A stretch of 64,000 nt of DNA from Janthinobacterium psychrotolerans. GTDB lineage: Bacteria; Pseudomonadota; Gammaproteobacteria; Burkholderiales; Burkholderiaceae_D. The stretch covers positions 124,001 through 188,000 of the forward strand of contig NZ_LOCQ01000060.1 of the NCBI RefSeq assembly GCF_001677885.1, given 5' to 3'. Positions 36,412-45,408 of this stretch are shown piece after piece (positions within the stretch are counted from its first letter, which is position 1; each line of letters opens with the position of its first letter). The translations under genes were made by a program, and so were the position numbers. The notes beneath the pieces are model-generated. The model did no database searches, had not been told where the DNA came from, and saw only the letters and a list, made by a program, of their open reading frames with translations.

Positions 36412-36417
36412 TAGTGC
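36402..36417. promoter_or_regulatory. NrdR-type box 1
   Basis: GTACTACAATTAGTGC contains the dyad ACTA-N4-TAGT, the core of the NrdR consensus. NrdR represses ribonucleotide reductase genes when dATP is plentiful. Confidence 0.75.
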
Positions 36418-36432
36418 AGAAATTAGATGTAT

Positions 36433-36448
36433 CGACTAAATGTAGTGC
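36433..36448. promoter_or_regulatory. NrdR-type box 2
   Basis: CGACTAAATGTAGTGC repeats the ACTA-N4-TAGT dyad exactly 31 bases after box 1, three helical turns, which is the spacing usual for paired NrdR boxes. Confidence 0.75.
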
Positions 36449-36725
36449 CATCAAAGACGTTTTCAGCTTTTTTGCCCTAGCCGGCGTCAATCTTCATATT
36501 GGCTTGCCTGGCAAGCTGGCATAGGCGGTTTATCACCCTTCGAGATGTTTTTCGCGCCCCGCCGGGCGTGAGGGCGGGCTGTTTTCATTAGTATCATCTG
36601 ATGCATCAAAACTGTATCTTATTAACAATAAATACCGGAAGAAGCCCGGACCATCGGGCGTTCTATTCATCAACACACGCGGCAGCAAAACTGCAGGCTG
36701 ACTTTAGCTGACAACGGGAGCTTCA

Positions 36726-39686
36726 ATGCAATCACCTCAAGATATTTCCATCCATCCAACGCCAGTACCGCCAGCGCCAGGCGCGGCGCACAGCGTGGCA
36801 AGCACCGGCGCGGCCATGGGCGACTATCGCATCATCCGCCGCAACGGTGCGGTGGTGGCATTTGAGCCGTCGAAAATCGCCATCGCCATGACCAAGGCAT
36901 TTCTGGCCGTGGGCGGTGGCCAGGGCGCCGCTTCCGCCCGCGTGCGTGAACTGGTGGAACAACTGACCAGTGCTGTCGTGGCCGCGCTGGTGCGCCGCCA
37001 GCCGGGCGGCGGCACTTTCCATATCGAAGACGTGCAGGACCAGGTGGAACTGTCGCTGATGCGTTCGGGCGAACATGACGTGGCGCGTGCCTACGTGCTG
37101 TACCGCGCCAAGCACATGGAAGAACGCCGCCTGCAGAAGGAGGCCTTGGGCGCCTCGGCGCAAGTGGCAGCACCGCAACTGAACGTGCTCGACAACGGCG
37201 TGCGCCGCCCGCTCGACATGCAGCAAGTGCGCGACCTGATCAACGCCGCCTGCGCCGGCCTGGAAAAGCACGTCGACGCCGACGCCATCCTCGCTGAAAC
37301 CGTCAAAAACCTGTACGACGGCGTGCCGGTCGAAGAACTGCACAAGTCGGCCATCCTGGCGGCGCGCGCGCTGATGGAAAAAGATCCGGCCTACTCGCAA
37401 GTGACGGCCCGCATCCTGCTGCACACGGTGCGCAAGGAAGTGTTTGGCAAGGAAGTGCCGCAAGCGGCCGCTGCTAGCGAATACCTGACCTATTTCCCGG
37501 CCTATATCGCCAAGGGCATCACCGCGGAGCTGCTGAACCCGGTGCTGGCCACGTTCGACCTCGAACGCCTGGCCAAAGCCATCGTGGCCGACCGCGACCT
37601 GCAATTCGGCTATATCGGCCTGCAGACCCTGTACGACCGCTATTTCCTGCATATCCAGGACGTGCGCATCGAAATGCCGCAGGCGTTCTACATGCGCGTG
37701 GCGATGGGCCTGGCCCTGAACGAGTCGGACCGCGAAGCGCGCGCCATCGAGTTCTACAGCCTGCTGTCCTCGTTCGACTTCATGAGCTCGACGCCGACCC
37801 TGTTCAACTCGGGCACCCTGCGCTCGCAGCTGTCGTCGTGCTACCTGAGCACCGTCTCCGATGACCTCGAAGGCATCTACGACGCCATCAAGGACAACGC
37901 GCTGCTGGCCAAGTATGCAGGCGGCCTGGGTAACGACTGGACGCCAGTGCGCGCCCTGGGCGCCCACATCAAGGGCACCAACGGCAAGTCGCAAGGCGTG
38001 GTGCCGTTCCTGAAAGTGGTCAACGACACGGCCGTGGCCGTAAACCAGGGCGGCAAGCGCAAGGGCGCCGTCTGCGCCTACCTGGAAACCTGGCACATGG
38101 ACATCGAGGAATTCCTCGACCTGCGCAAGAATACCGGCGACGACCGCCGCCGTACCCACGACATGAACACGGCCAACTGGATTCCCGACATGTTCATGAA
38201 GCGCGTGATGGAAAAAGGCGAGTGGACCCTGTTCTCGCCATCGGAAGCACCGGACCTGCACGACAAGGTCGGCAAGGCCTTTGAAACGGCCTACCTGGGC
38301 TACGAAGCGAAAGCCGCCGCCGGCGAAATGCGTTCGTTCAAGAAGATTGCCGCGCTCGACCTGTGGCGCAAGATGCTGTCGATGCTGTTTGAAACCGGCC
38401 ATCCATGGATCACCTTCAAGGACCCATGCAACATCCGCAGCCCGCAGTCGCACGTCGGCGTGGTCCACAGCTCGAACCTGTGCACGGAAATCACCCTGAA
38501 CACCAGCGCCGACGAAATCGCCGTCTGCAACCTCGGTTCGGTCAATATGCCGGCGCACATGAAAGAAGGCAAGCTCGACCACGTCAAGCTGGCAAAAACC
38601 GTGCGCACCGCCATGCGCATGCTCGACAACGTGATCGACATCAACTACTACGCCGTCGACAAGGCGCGCAATTCGAACATGCGCCACCGTCCGGTCGGCA
38701 TGGGCATCATGGGCTTCCAGGATTGCCTGCACATGATGCGCGTGCCGTTCGCCTCCGACGCCGCCGTGTCGTTTGCCGATACCTCGATGGAAGCGGTGTG
38801 CTACTACGCCTACCTGGCCTCGACCGAACTGGCCGAAGAACGCGGCCGCTACGAGTCGTACGCCGGTTCGCTGTGGGACCGCGGCATCCTGCCACAGGAC
38901 TCCGTGAAACTGCTGCTTGAGGAGCGCGGCGGCTACCTGGAAGTGGACAGCTCGTCGGCGATGGACTGGACCCCGGTGCGCGAACGCATCGCCAGGTTCG
39001 GCATGCGCAATTCGAACTGCGTGGCGATCGCACCGACGGCCACCATTTCGAACATCATCGGCGTGTCGGCCTGTATCGAGCCGACGTTCCAGAACCTGTA
39101 CGTGAAGTCGAACCTGTCGGGCGAATTCACCGAGATCAACGGCTACCTGGTACGCGACCTGAAGGCGCGCGACCTGTGGGATGAAGTCATGATCTCGGAC
39201 CTGAAATACTTCGATGGCTCCCTGGTGAAGATCGACCGCATCCCGCAAGACCTGCGCGACATCTACGCCACCGCCTTCGAAGTGTCGCCGAGCTGGCTGG
39301 TGGAAGCGGCGTCGCGCCGCCAGAAGTGGATCGACCAGGCCCAGTCGCTGAACATCTACATGGCTGGCGCTTCGGGCAAGAAACTGGACGAAACGTATAA
39401 ACTGGCATGGCTGCGTGGCTTGAAAACCACCTACTACCTGCGCACCATCGCCGCCACCCACATGGAAAAATCGACATCGAAGACCGGCGCCCTGAACGCC
39501 GTGGCGGTCGATGGCGGCATGTCGGCCAGCGCCCAGAGTGCACACAACAGCGCCCAGGCAGCCGTGGTCGCGGCAGCTGCCGCCGCCGTGGCGCCGGTGG
39601 CCGCAGCGGCGGACGACGCCGATGGCGAGGCTTGCTACCTGCGTCCCGGCGATGATGGTTTCGAAGAGTGTGAAGCCTGCCAGTAA
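36726..39686 (+). CDS. nrdA: Class Ia ribonucleotide reductase, large subunit
   Basis: A 986-residue enzyme that reduces ribonucleoside diphosphates to deoxy forms. The N-terminus carries two ATP-cone regions (about 33-130 and 150-250), as in the longer Pseudomonas-type NrdA. The catalytic part has Cys372 (SSCYLST), Cys586 and Glu588 (NLCTEIT) and Cys601 (AVCNLGS). The C-terminal tail ends with the electron-shuttle pair Cys982/Cys985 (ECEACQ). An Ala-rich linker of about 40 residues precedes that tail. It is followed by nrdB, with paired NrdR-type boxes upstream. Confidence 0.96.
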   Translation: MQSPQDISIHPTPVPPAPGAAHSVASTGAAMGDYRIIRRNGAVVAFEPSKIAIAMTKAFLAVGGGQGAASARVRELVEQLTSAVVAALVRRQPGGGTFHIEDVQDQVELSLMRSGEHDVARAYVLYRAKHMEERRLQKEALGASAQVAAPQLNVLDNGVRRPLDMQQVRDLINAACAGLEKHVDADAILAETVKNLYDGVPVEELHKSAILAARALMEKDPAYSQVTARILLHTVRKEVFGKEVPQAAAASEYLTYFPAYIAKGITAELLNPVLATFDLERLAKAIVADRDLQFGYIGLQTLYDRYFLHIQDVRIEMPQAFYMRVAMGLALNESDREARAIEFYSLLSSFDFMSSTPTLFNSGTLRSQLSSCYLSTVSDDLEGIYDAIKDNALLAKYAGGLGNDWTPVRALGAHIKGTNGKSQGVVPFLKVVNDTAVAVNQGGKRKGAVCAYLETWHMDIEEFLDLRKNTGDDRRRTHDMNTANWIPDMFMKRVMEKGEWTLFSPSEAPDLHDKVGKAFETAYLGYEAKAAAGEMRSFKKIAALDLWRKMLSMLFETGHPWITFKDPCNIRSPQSHVGVVHSSNLCTEITLNTSADEIAVCNLGSVNMPAHMKEGKLDHVKLAKTVRTAMRMLDNVIDINYYAVDKARNSNMRHRPVGMGIMGFQDCLHMMRVPFASDAAVSFADTSMEAVCYYAYLASTELAEERGRYESYAGSLWDRGILPQDSVKLLLEERGGYLEVDSSSAMDWTPVRERIARFGMRNSNCVAIAPTATISNIIGVSACIEPTFQNLYVKSNLSGEFTEINGYLVRDLKARDLWDEVMISDLKYFDGSLVKIDRIPQDLRDIYATAFEVSPSWLVEAASRRQKWIDQAQSLNIYMAGASGKKLDETYKLAWLRGLKTTYYLRTIAATHMEKSTSKTGALNAVAVDGGMSASAQSAHNSAQAAVVAAAAAAVAPVAAAADDADGEACYLRPGDDGFEECEACQ

Positions 39687-39698
39687 GAGTTGAGTGGC

Positions 39699-39719
39699 CA
39701 GCCCGGCATGGCCGGGCTG
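39699..39719 (+). other. Hairpin between nrdA and nrdB
   Basis: A perfect 9-base stem CAGCCCGGC/GCCGGGCTG around ATG in the 68-base gap. No T run follows. It could stabilise the nrdA message or reduce read-through and so set the subunit ratio. Confidence 0.55.
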
Positions 39720-39754
39720 CATATTGTAAATAGTCGCATTAAGAGAGAAATATT

Positions 39755-40906
39755 ATGTCCTTATCCTGGGATGATGAAACCACGCCGGCAGCCGTGCCGC
39801 GTCCGGCGCAGCAGGCGCCACTGGGCAATACCGAATTGAACGTGTCGGCCGGCGCCGAGCCGTCCGAAGCGAACGCCGAGCAGGTGGCGCGCCGCGTCAA
39901 CGCCGACGACAAGCGCATCATCAACGGCAAGACGGACGTCAACCAGCTGGTGCCGTTCAAGTACAAATGGGCGTGGGACAAATACCTGGCCGGCTGCGCC
40001 AACCACTGGATGCCGCAGGAAGTCAACATGCAGCGCGATATCGAGCTGTGGAAAAACCCGAACGGCCTGACCGAAGACGAGCGCCGCCTGGTGAAACGCA
40101 ACCTGGGCTTTTTCGTGACCGCCGATTCGCTGGCCGCCAACAACATCGTGCTGGGCACCTATCGCCACATCACGGCGCCGGAATGCCGCCAGTATCTGCT
40201 GCGCCAGGCGTTCGAGGAAGCGATCCACACGCACGCCTACCAGTACATCGTCGAGTCGCTGGGCCTGGACGAAGCCGAGATCTTCAACGCCTACAACGAA
40301 GTCAAGTCGATCCGCGACAAGGATGAATTCCTGATCCCGTTCATCGAGATGCTGACCGACCCGACGTTTACCACTGGCACCACCGAAAACGACCAGAAAC
40401 TGCTCAAGTCCCTGATCGTGTTCGCCTGCCTGATGGAAGGGCTGTTCTTCTACGTGGGCTTTACGCAGATCCTGGCGCTGGGCCGCCAGAACAAGATGAT
40501 GGGCGCGGCCGAGCAGTATCAGTACATCCTGCGCGACGAATCGATGCACTGCAACTTCGGCATCGACCTGATCAACACCATCAAGATGGAAAACCCGCAG
40601 CTGTGGACGGCCGAATTCCGCGAGGAGATCAAGGCGCTGTTCCTGCGCGCCGTCGACCTGGAATACGCCTACGCCGAAGACACCATGCCACGCGGCGTGC
40701 TGGGCCTGAACGCGCCGATGTTCAAGGGCTACCTGCGCTTTATCGCCAACCGCCGCGCGCAGCAGATCGGCCTCGAGCCGCTGTTCGCTCAGGAAGAAAA
40801 CCCGTTCCCGTGGATGAGCGAAATGATCGACATGAAGAAGGAACGTAACTTCTTCGAAACGCGCGTGACGGAGTACCAGACCGGCGGCGCGCTGAACTGG
40901 GAGTAA
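39755..40906 (+). CDS. nrdB: Class Ia ribonucleotide reductase, small subunit
   Basis: A 383-residue protein of the ferritin-like fold that forms the di-iron tyrosyl radical. Metal ligands and the radical tyrosine are visible in [29 protein letters not shown] (Glu, His and the Tyr four residues on) and [13 protein letters not shown]. It partners NrdA. The start lies in ATTATG after AGAGAGAAA. Confidence 0.96.
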   Translation: MSLSWDDETTPAAVPRPAQQAPLGNTELNVSAGAEPSEANAEQVARRVNADDKRIINGKTDVNQLVPFKYKWAWDKYLAGCANHWMPQEVNMQRDIELWKNPNGLTEDERRLVKRNLGFFVTADSLAANNIVLGTYRHITAPECRQYLLRQAFEEAIHTHAYQYIVESLGLDEAEIFNAYNEVKSIRDKDEFLIPFIEMLTDPTFTTGTTENDQKLLKSLIVFACLMEGLFFYVGFTQILALGRQNKMMGAAEQYQYILRDESMHCNFGIDLINTIKMENPQLWTAEFREEIKALFLRAVDLEYAYAEDTMPRGVLGLNAPMFKGYLRFIANRRAQQIGLEPLFAQEENPFPWMSEMIDMKKERNFFETRVTEYQTGGALNWE

Positions 40907-40932
40907 GCCGGTTCGCAGCTGTTTCACATGAA

Positions 40933-40960
40933 GGCGCCGTCATTGACGGCGCTTTTTTTT
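40933..40960 (+). terminator. Terminator of nrdAB
   Basis: Stem GCGCCGTC/GACGGCGC around ATT followed by eight T. The T run touches the stop codon of the convergent EamA gene. Confidence 0.92.
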
Positions 40961-41840
40961 ATCCGGGCAGGATTTCCGCCGCGGCCTGTTTGCCGCGCTG
41001 CGCCGTCACCGAACTGCCAACCGAGGCTGCGATGATCAGCGTGATCGCCAGCCACTGGGCCGCGCTCAGGTATTCATCGAGCAGCATCAGTGCCAGCAAG
41101 GCGGCCACCGCCGGCTCCATGCTGGCCATGATGCCGAAGGCCTGCGACGACAGGCGCTTCAGCGCCACCATCTCGAGCGAGATGGGAATCGCGCTCGAGA
41201 TCAGGGCCACGCCCAGTCCCGTCGCCAGTATCAGCGGCGACAGCAGGGCGCTGCCGGCATGGGCCACGCCGACCGGCACCACCACCAGCGCGGCGACAAA
41301 CAATCCCAGCGACACGGAATGGCCGGCATGCAGATGGCTGGCGCGCTTGCCGAAGATGATGTAGATGGCCCAGAACACGGCGGCGGCCAGCGCGAACATC
41401 ATGCCGGCCGGGTCCAGCGTGGACACGTCATGACCGAGCGGCAGCAGCAGCGCCAGGCCGGTGGCGGCCAGCAGCACCCACAGGAAGTCGAGCGCGCGGC
41501 GCGAAGAAAAAAGGGCGACGGCCAGCGGTCCTGAAAATTCGATCGCCACCGCGATGCCGAACGGGATGGTGCGCAGCGACATGTAGAAGCACAAGTTCAT
41601 CGCGCCCAGTGCGGCGCCGTACAGGGCCACCGTGCGCGCGTCGTGGCGGCTCAGGGGCCAGCGCCACGGACGCCAGAACAACAGCAGCAGCAAGGCGGAA
41701 AAACCGACGCGCACCGCCGTCGTGCCCTGCGCGCCGACCAGCGGAAACAGCGAGTGCTTGGCCCAGGAGGTACCGATGCCCAGCGCGGTGACGGCGCCGA
41801 GAATGGCGAGGATGGGAATGAAGGAAGCGCGGCGCGACAT
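40959..41840 (-). CDS. EamA/RhtA-type exporter
   Basis: A 293-residue membrane protein with ten hydrophobic segments forming two EamA repeats (first with FYMSLRTIPFGIAVAIEFSGPLAVAL, second with LKRLSSQAFGIMASMEPAVAALLALMLLDE). This pattern is that of RhtA, the threonine/homoserine exporter of the inner membrane. Actual substrate is not shown. Confidence 0.87.
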   Translation of the reverse strand: MSRRASFIPILAILGAVTALGIGTSWAKHSLFPLVGAQGTTAVRVGFSALLLLLFWRPWRWPLSRHDARTVALYGAALGAMNLCFYMSLRTIPFGIAVAIEFSGPLAVALFSSRRALDFLWVLLAATGLALLLPLGHDVSTLDPAGMMFALAAAVFWAIYIIFGKRASHLHAGHSVSLGLFVAALVVVPVGVAHAGSALLSPLILATGLGVALISSAIPISLEMVALKRLSSQAFGIMASMEPAVAALLALMLLDEYLSAAQWLAITLIIAASVGSSVTAQRGKQAAAEILPG

Positions 41841-42527
41841 GGTCAGTGATGGTGGGCGAAAGAAGCTGGCATTCTATTGTGTTTGCGCCGCTGTGTGGGG
41901 ACCGCTGTCCTGATCGATGACGGCGTGCGCTGCGCTTCCATGGCGCCATGCGCGCATGTGAATTGGCCATTTGCCGCGCGTTTGTACGTTAGCGCGCCTA
42001 TCCCTGTAAAAAAGCCCCTCAAAACGTATCGTGCCGGTTGCGCATCGACAAGGTTTTCGTGTACTTTAGGAGATTGCAAATACGAGTGGTAGTATGCGGG
42101 GTTTTTTGACCAGCGCGACGCCGAAAAAAGCTCGCAAAACAGGGATACAGATTTACACGGATATGCACAAAACCACACCGTTTTCGTCTGCCGCCGTGCC
42201 CGATTTTTTTCAGGCATGGCGGTTTTTTATTTGACGATTCCTTGTGCTGGCGAGCGCGATGCGAGGAGCGGAAAAAAACGCACGGCATCGAAAACGAAAC
42301 AACCGAATTCAGACTTTGCCACCAGCTGCGAGATAAAGCAGGGTGGCACCGACGATGGCTGAAGTGCTGCAAACGTGAGGAGTTGCAGCAGTTCAGCTGG
42401 TGCCGAATTCATTAGCGCAAACAAGCGTTTGTGCCGATGAATAATTCGCCTGGCCTGTCACTGTGGTGGGTTGGACGGGTTTAAATCTTGTAGCTTAAAT
42501 TTCTCATCTCAGATGAAGGAGAGACAA
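41841..42527. other. Long intergenic region, possible small RNA
   Basis: About 690 bases between the divergent EamA gene and the histone-like gene. No protein gene is convincing. A strong terminator at 42191-42228 points to the plus strand but no gene precedes it, so a short transcript may start somewhere between 41880 and 42150. The part after 42230 contains an imperfect stem GCGCAAAC/GTTTGTGC and should hold the promoter and leader of the histone-like gene. Confidence 0.45.
42191..42228 (+). terminator. Orphan rho-independent terminator
   Basis: Stem CCGCCGTGCC/GGCATGGCGG (one G-T pair) followed by six T. No coding gene on this strand ends here, which suggests a non-coding transcript upstream. 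Confidence 0.8.
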
Positions 42528-43796
42528 ATGGCAACAGCCGCTAAGAAATCAGAAGTAAAGAAACCAGCCGCCAAAGCTGCTCCTGCCGCGAAGAAGCCGG
42601 TAGCCGCAGCCAAGCCGGTTGCCGCCAAACCAGCTGCCAAAGCCGCAGCAAAACCCGTCGCCGCCAAGGCGGTAGCCAAGGCCGCAGCCAAACCTGCAGC
42701 CAAGCCAGCAGCGAAAGCCGCAGCCAAACCAGCAGCCAAGCCTGCAGCAAAAGCAGCAGCCAAACCTGCAGCAAAAGCAGCAGCCAAACCTGCAGCGAAA
42801 GCGGTAGCCAAACCTGCAGCGAAAGCGGTAGCCAAGCCTGCAGCGAAAGCGGCAGCCAAACCTGCAGCGAAAGCGGCAGCCAAGCCTGCTGCAAAAGCAG
42901 CGGCCAAGCCAGCGGCAAAAACTGCAGCCAAGCCAGCAGCCAAAGCGGCAGCCAAACCTGCGGCAAAAGCAGCGGCGAAACCAGCAGCCAAGGCCGCAGC
43001 GAAACCGACAGCCAAGCCAGCGGCAAAAGCAGCAGCCAAGCCGGCAGCAAAACCTGCCGCCAAGGCAGCAGCCAAGCCGGCAGCAAAATCTGCAGCAAAA
43101 CCTGCAGCAAAACCTGCCGCCAAAGCAGCAGCCAAGCCTGCAGCCAAAGCAGCAGCCAAGCCTGCAGCGAAAACCGCAGCCAAGCCAGTAGCAAAAGCGG
43201 TAGCCAAGCCTGCGGCAAAAGCAGCGGCCAAGCCGGCAGCGAAAACCGCAGCCAAGCCAGCAGCAAAAGCAGCGGCCAAGCCTGCGGCAAAAGCAGCAGC
43301 CAAACCTGCTCCGAAAGCAGCGGCCAAGCCAGCGGCAAAAGCGGCCGCCAAGCCAATGGCAAAACCTGCGGTGAAAGCGGCAGCGAAGCCAGCAGCAAAA
43401 GCGGCAGCGGTGAAACCTGCAGCCAAACCTGCGGTCAAAGCAGCAGCGGCCAAGCCAGCGGCAAAAGCGCCAGCAGCGAAACCTGCAGCCAAAGTGGCAG
43501 CAGCGAAACCTGCAGCCAAAGTGGCGGCAGCGAAACCTGCAGCCAAGCCGGCAGCAAAAGCAGCAGCCAAGCCAGCAGTTGCGGCAACACCGGCAGCGGC
43601 AGCGCCACCCGTGGCAGCGGCTCCAGCAGCAGCGCCAGTCGCGGCCAAGCCAGCAGCAAAGAAGGCCGCGCCTAAAAAGGCCGCGCCGAAAGCAGTTGAG
43701 GCGGCCAAGCCAGCGGCGCCTGTCGCTCCGGTAGCAAAAACCGTGTTGGCGCCGGCAGCGGCCTGGCCATTCCCGACCAGCACCCGTCCATCGTAA
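42528..43796 (+). CDS. Histone H1-like Ala/Lys/Pro repeat protein
   Basis: A 422-residue, very basic, low-complexity protein. Residues from about 35 to 345 are near-perfect units of the type KPAAKAAA. The C-terminal 60 residues change to AAPP/AAPV-rich sequence and end in LAPAAAWPFPTSTRPS, close to the conserved tail of Burkholderiales histone H1-like (HctA/AlgP-like) proteins. GAAGGAGAG precedes the ATG. Such proteins bind and compact DNA. The gene is far longer than the usual version of about 200 residues, and the DNA is a long tandem repeat prone to length change. Confidence 0.9.
   Translation: MATAAKKSEVKKPAAKAAPAAKKPVAAAKPVAAKPAAKAAAKPVAAKAVAKAAAKPAAKPAAKAAAKPAAKPAAKAAAKPAAKAAAKPAAKAVAKPAAKAVAKPAAKAAAKPAAKAAAKPAAKAAAKPAAKTAAKPAAKAAAKPAAKAAAKPAAKAAAKPTAKPAAKAAAKPAAKPAAKAAAKPAAKSAAKPAAKPAAKAAAKPAAKAAAKPAAKTAAKPVAKAVAKPAAKAAAKPAAKTAAKPAAKAAAKPAAKAAAKPAPKAAAKPAAKAAAKPMAKPAVKAAAKPAAKAAAVKPAAKPAVKAAAAKPAAKAPAAKPAAKVAAAKPAAKVAAAKPAAKPAAKAAAKPAVAATPAAAAPPVAAAPAAAPVAAKPAAKKAAPKKAAPKAVEAAKPAAPVAPVAKTVLAPAAAWPFPTSTRPS
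42640..43560 (+). repeat. Coding tandem repeat of 24-base units
   Basis: Within the histone-like gene, units such as GCAGCCAAGCCTGCAGCGAA recur in frame for about 900 bases with variation mainly at third codon positions. The unit lengths are multiples of three, so slippage would change protein length without frameshift. Confidence 0.85.
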
Positions 43797-43831
43797 GTCT
43801 GGCGAAACGGGTGCCTGCATGAGGCAACACG

Positions 43832-43867
43832 CCGCTGTGTGACTCAATCACACAGCGGTTTTTTTTT
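43832..43867 (+). terminator. Terminator of the histone-like gene
   Basis: A perfect 11-base stem CCGCTGTGTGA/TCACACAGCGG around CTCAA followed by nine T. Confidence 0.93.
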
Positions 43868-43879
43868 GGAGAATTTGTT

Positions 43880-44416
43880 GTGCTGATCACTATCCTTACA
43901 TTGATCGTTGATACCATCGCCACCTTGCTGGGCGGCGTACTGCTGCTACGTTTCTGGATGCAAGCCGTGCGCGTCCGTCCGCCGTCGTCGGTGGCGCAAT
44001 TCACCTTTCAATTGACCGACTGGCTGGTGCGTCCGCTGCGCCGCGTCGTGCCGGGCGTGGGCGGCTATGACTGGGCCAGCCTGATCGGCGCCTTTCTGGT
44101 CGTGCTGCTGGCGACCTGCATCTGGTTCATCGCCGGCCTGCCGGTCGAGGCGGTGCTGCTGAAAGCCTTGCAGCGCTTTTTGCAGTGGATATTGTATGGT
44201 TTCATGGCGCTGCTGATCATCGAAGCGATCTTCAGCTGGGTCAACCCGCATGCACCGCTGGCGCCGTTCGTGCGCGCGCTGAACGAACCGCTGCTGCGTC
44301 CGATTCGCAAGGTGGTGCCGCTGGTGGGCAGCCTGGATTTGTCGCTGCTGGTGGCGCTGATACTGCTGCAGATTGCGCAGATGCTGGTGGGGATGATGTT
44401 TGTGATGGGACGATGA
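43880..44416 (+). CDS. YggT family membrane protein
   Basis: A 178-residue protein starting at GTG, with two YggT repeats, each a pair of hydrophobic segments ending in LTDWLVRPLRRVVPGVGGYDW and LNEPLLRPIRKVVPLVGSLDLS. YggT proteins are inner-membrane proteins linked to osmotic tolerance or cell division. Function is not firmly known. Confidence 0.9.
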   Translation: MLITILTLIVDTIATLLGGVLLLRFWMQAVRVRPPSSVAQFTFQLTDWLVRPLRRVVPGVGGYDWASLIGAFLVVLLATCIWFIAGLPVEAVLLKALQRFLQWILYGFMALLIIEAIFSWVNPHAPLAPFVRALNEPLLRPIRKVVPLVGSLDLSLLVALILLQIAQMLVGMMFVMGR

Positions 44417-44420
44417 TATT

Positions 44421-44451
44421 GGTCGGGTTGCGCGCGTCGCGCAACCCGACC
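44421..44451. terminator. Bidirectional hairpin between yggT and the PfkB gene
   Basis: A perfect 14-base stem GGTCGGGTTGCGCG/CGCGCAACCCGACC with a 3-base loop, right between convergent stop codons. No T run, so it may work as an mRNA end protector. Confidence 0.7.
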
Positions 44452-44458
44452 GACGATC

Positions 44459-45397
44459 TTAATAACGGTAACCGAACGCCGCTTCAAACTGGTCGGCAAT
44501 GCTCTGCGCCGTAAACACATGGTTCTGCGCGCCCTGGGTGGCGATCTTGATCGCGCCCAGCAGGCTGGCCAGGCGGCCGCTGGTTTCCCAGTCCAGATCG
44601 TTGGTGATGCCGAACAGCAGGCCGGCGCGGTAGGCGTCGCCGCAGCCGGTCGGGTCCAGCACTTCCTTGGCGGCCACGGCAGGAATGTCGATGCGCTTGC
44701 CGTCCGTATAAATTTCCGAACCATTCTCGCCGCGCGTGACGATCAGCGCTTCCAGGCGGCTGGCGATCTCCGCCAGGGTCAAGCCCGTGCGTTCCATCAG
44801 CATTTCCATTTCATAATCGTTGGCCGACACATAGGTAGCCTTGTTGATGAAGTCGATCAGCTGTTCGCCATTGAAGCGCGGCAATTGCTGGCCCGGATCG
44901 AACATGAAGGGAATGCCCAGTTCGGCCAGGTCGGCGGCGTGCTTGAGCATGCCCAGGTCGCCGTCCGGCGAAATGATGGCCACGCGGGCAGGGCCGGCGT
45001 TGGTGATCGGGTTTTCATGCGCGAACGACATGGCGCCCGGGTGGAAGGCGTTGATCTGGTTGTTGTCGCAGTCAGCGGTGACGAAGCACTGGGCGTTGTA
45101 GCTGTCGGCCTTGATCATGATATTGGCGGTGGAAATGCCCAGCTTTTGCAGGCGCTCCAGGTAGGCGGCGCTGTCCTGGCCCATGACGCCAACGATGCGC
45201 GGGTCGCCGCCCAGCATTTTCAGGCTGTAGGCAATATTGCCCGAGCAGCCGCCGAACTCGGTGCGCATGGTCGGCACCAGGAAGGAGACGTTAACCTTGT
45301 GCAACTGGTCGGCCAGCAGCGATTCGCCGAAACGGCCCGGGAACTGCATGATGGTATCGGTGGCGAGCGAGCCGCAGATCAATGAGGTTTTGGTCAT
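44459..45397 (-). CDS. PfkB family carbohydrate kinase (adenosine kinase-like)
   Basis: A 312-residue ribokinase-fold enzyme. It has the N-terminal GGCSGNIAYSLKMLGG substrate motif (about residues 49-64) and the C-terminal PfkB signature DPTGCGDAYRAGLLFG with the catalytic Asp and anion hole. Closest in style to the adenosine kinase group that phosphorylates nucleosides with ATP. Conserved position after the DUF3426 gene in Burkholderiales. Confidence 0.88.
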   Translation of the reverse strand: MTKTSLICGSLATDTIMQFPGRFGESLLADQLHKVNVSFLVPTMRTEFGGCSGNIAYSLKMLGGDPRIVGVMGQDSAAYLERLQKLGISTANIMIKADSYNAQCFVTADCDNNQINAFHPGAMSFAHENPITNAGPARVAIISPDGDLGMLKHAADLAELGIPFMFDPGQQLPRFNGEQLIDFINKATYVSANDYEMEMLMERTGLTLAEIASRLEALIVTRGENGSEIYTDGKRIDIPAVAAKEVLDPTGCGDAYRAGLLFGITNDLDWETSGRLASLLGAIKIATQGAQNHVFTAQSIADQFEAAFGYRY

Positions 45398-45408
45398 GAT
45401 AGTGTTTG

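Noticed and set aside
36079-36725. Cobalamin riboswitch before nrdA
   Set aside because: I looked for the conserved B12 box and found no convincing match.
36732-39722. Nearly 1000-codon minus-strand frame opposite nrdA
   Set aside because: Pure antisense of nrdA with low-complexity His/Val/Gly content and no motif.
41877-42092. 71-codon plus-strand frame in the long intergenic region
   Set aside because: No ribosome binding site, poor codon bias and no similarity pattern. A non-coding RNA is more plausible.
42640-43560. CRISPR-like array
   Set aside because: The repeats are contiguous, in frame and translate to KPAAKAAA units. There are no unique spacers.
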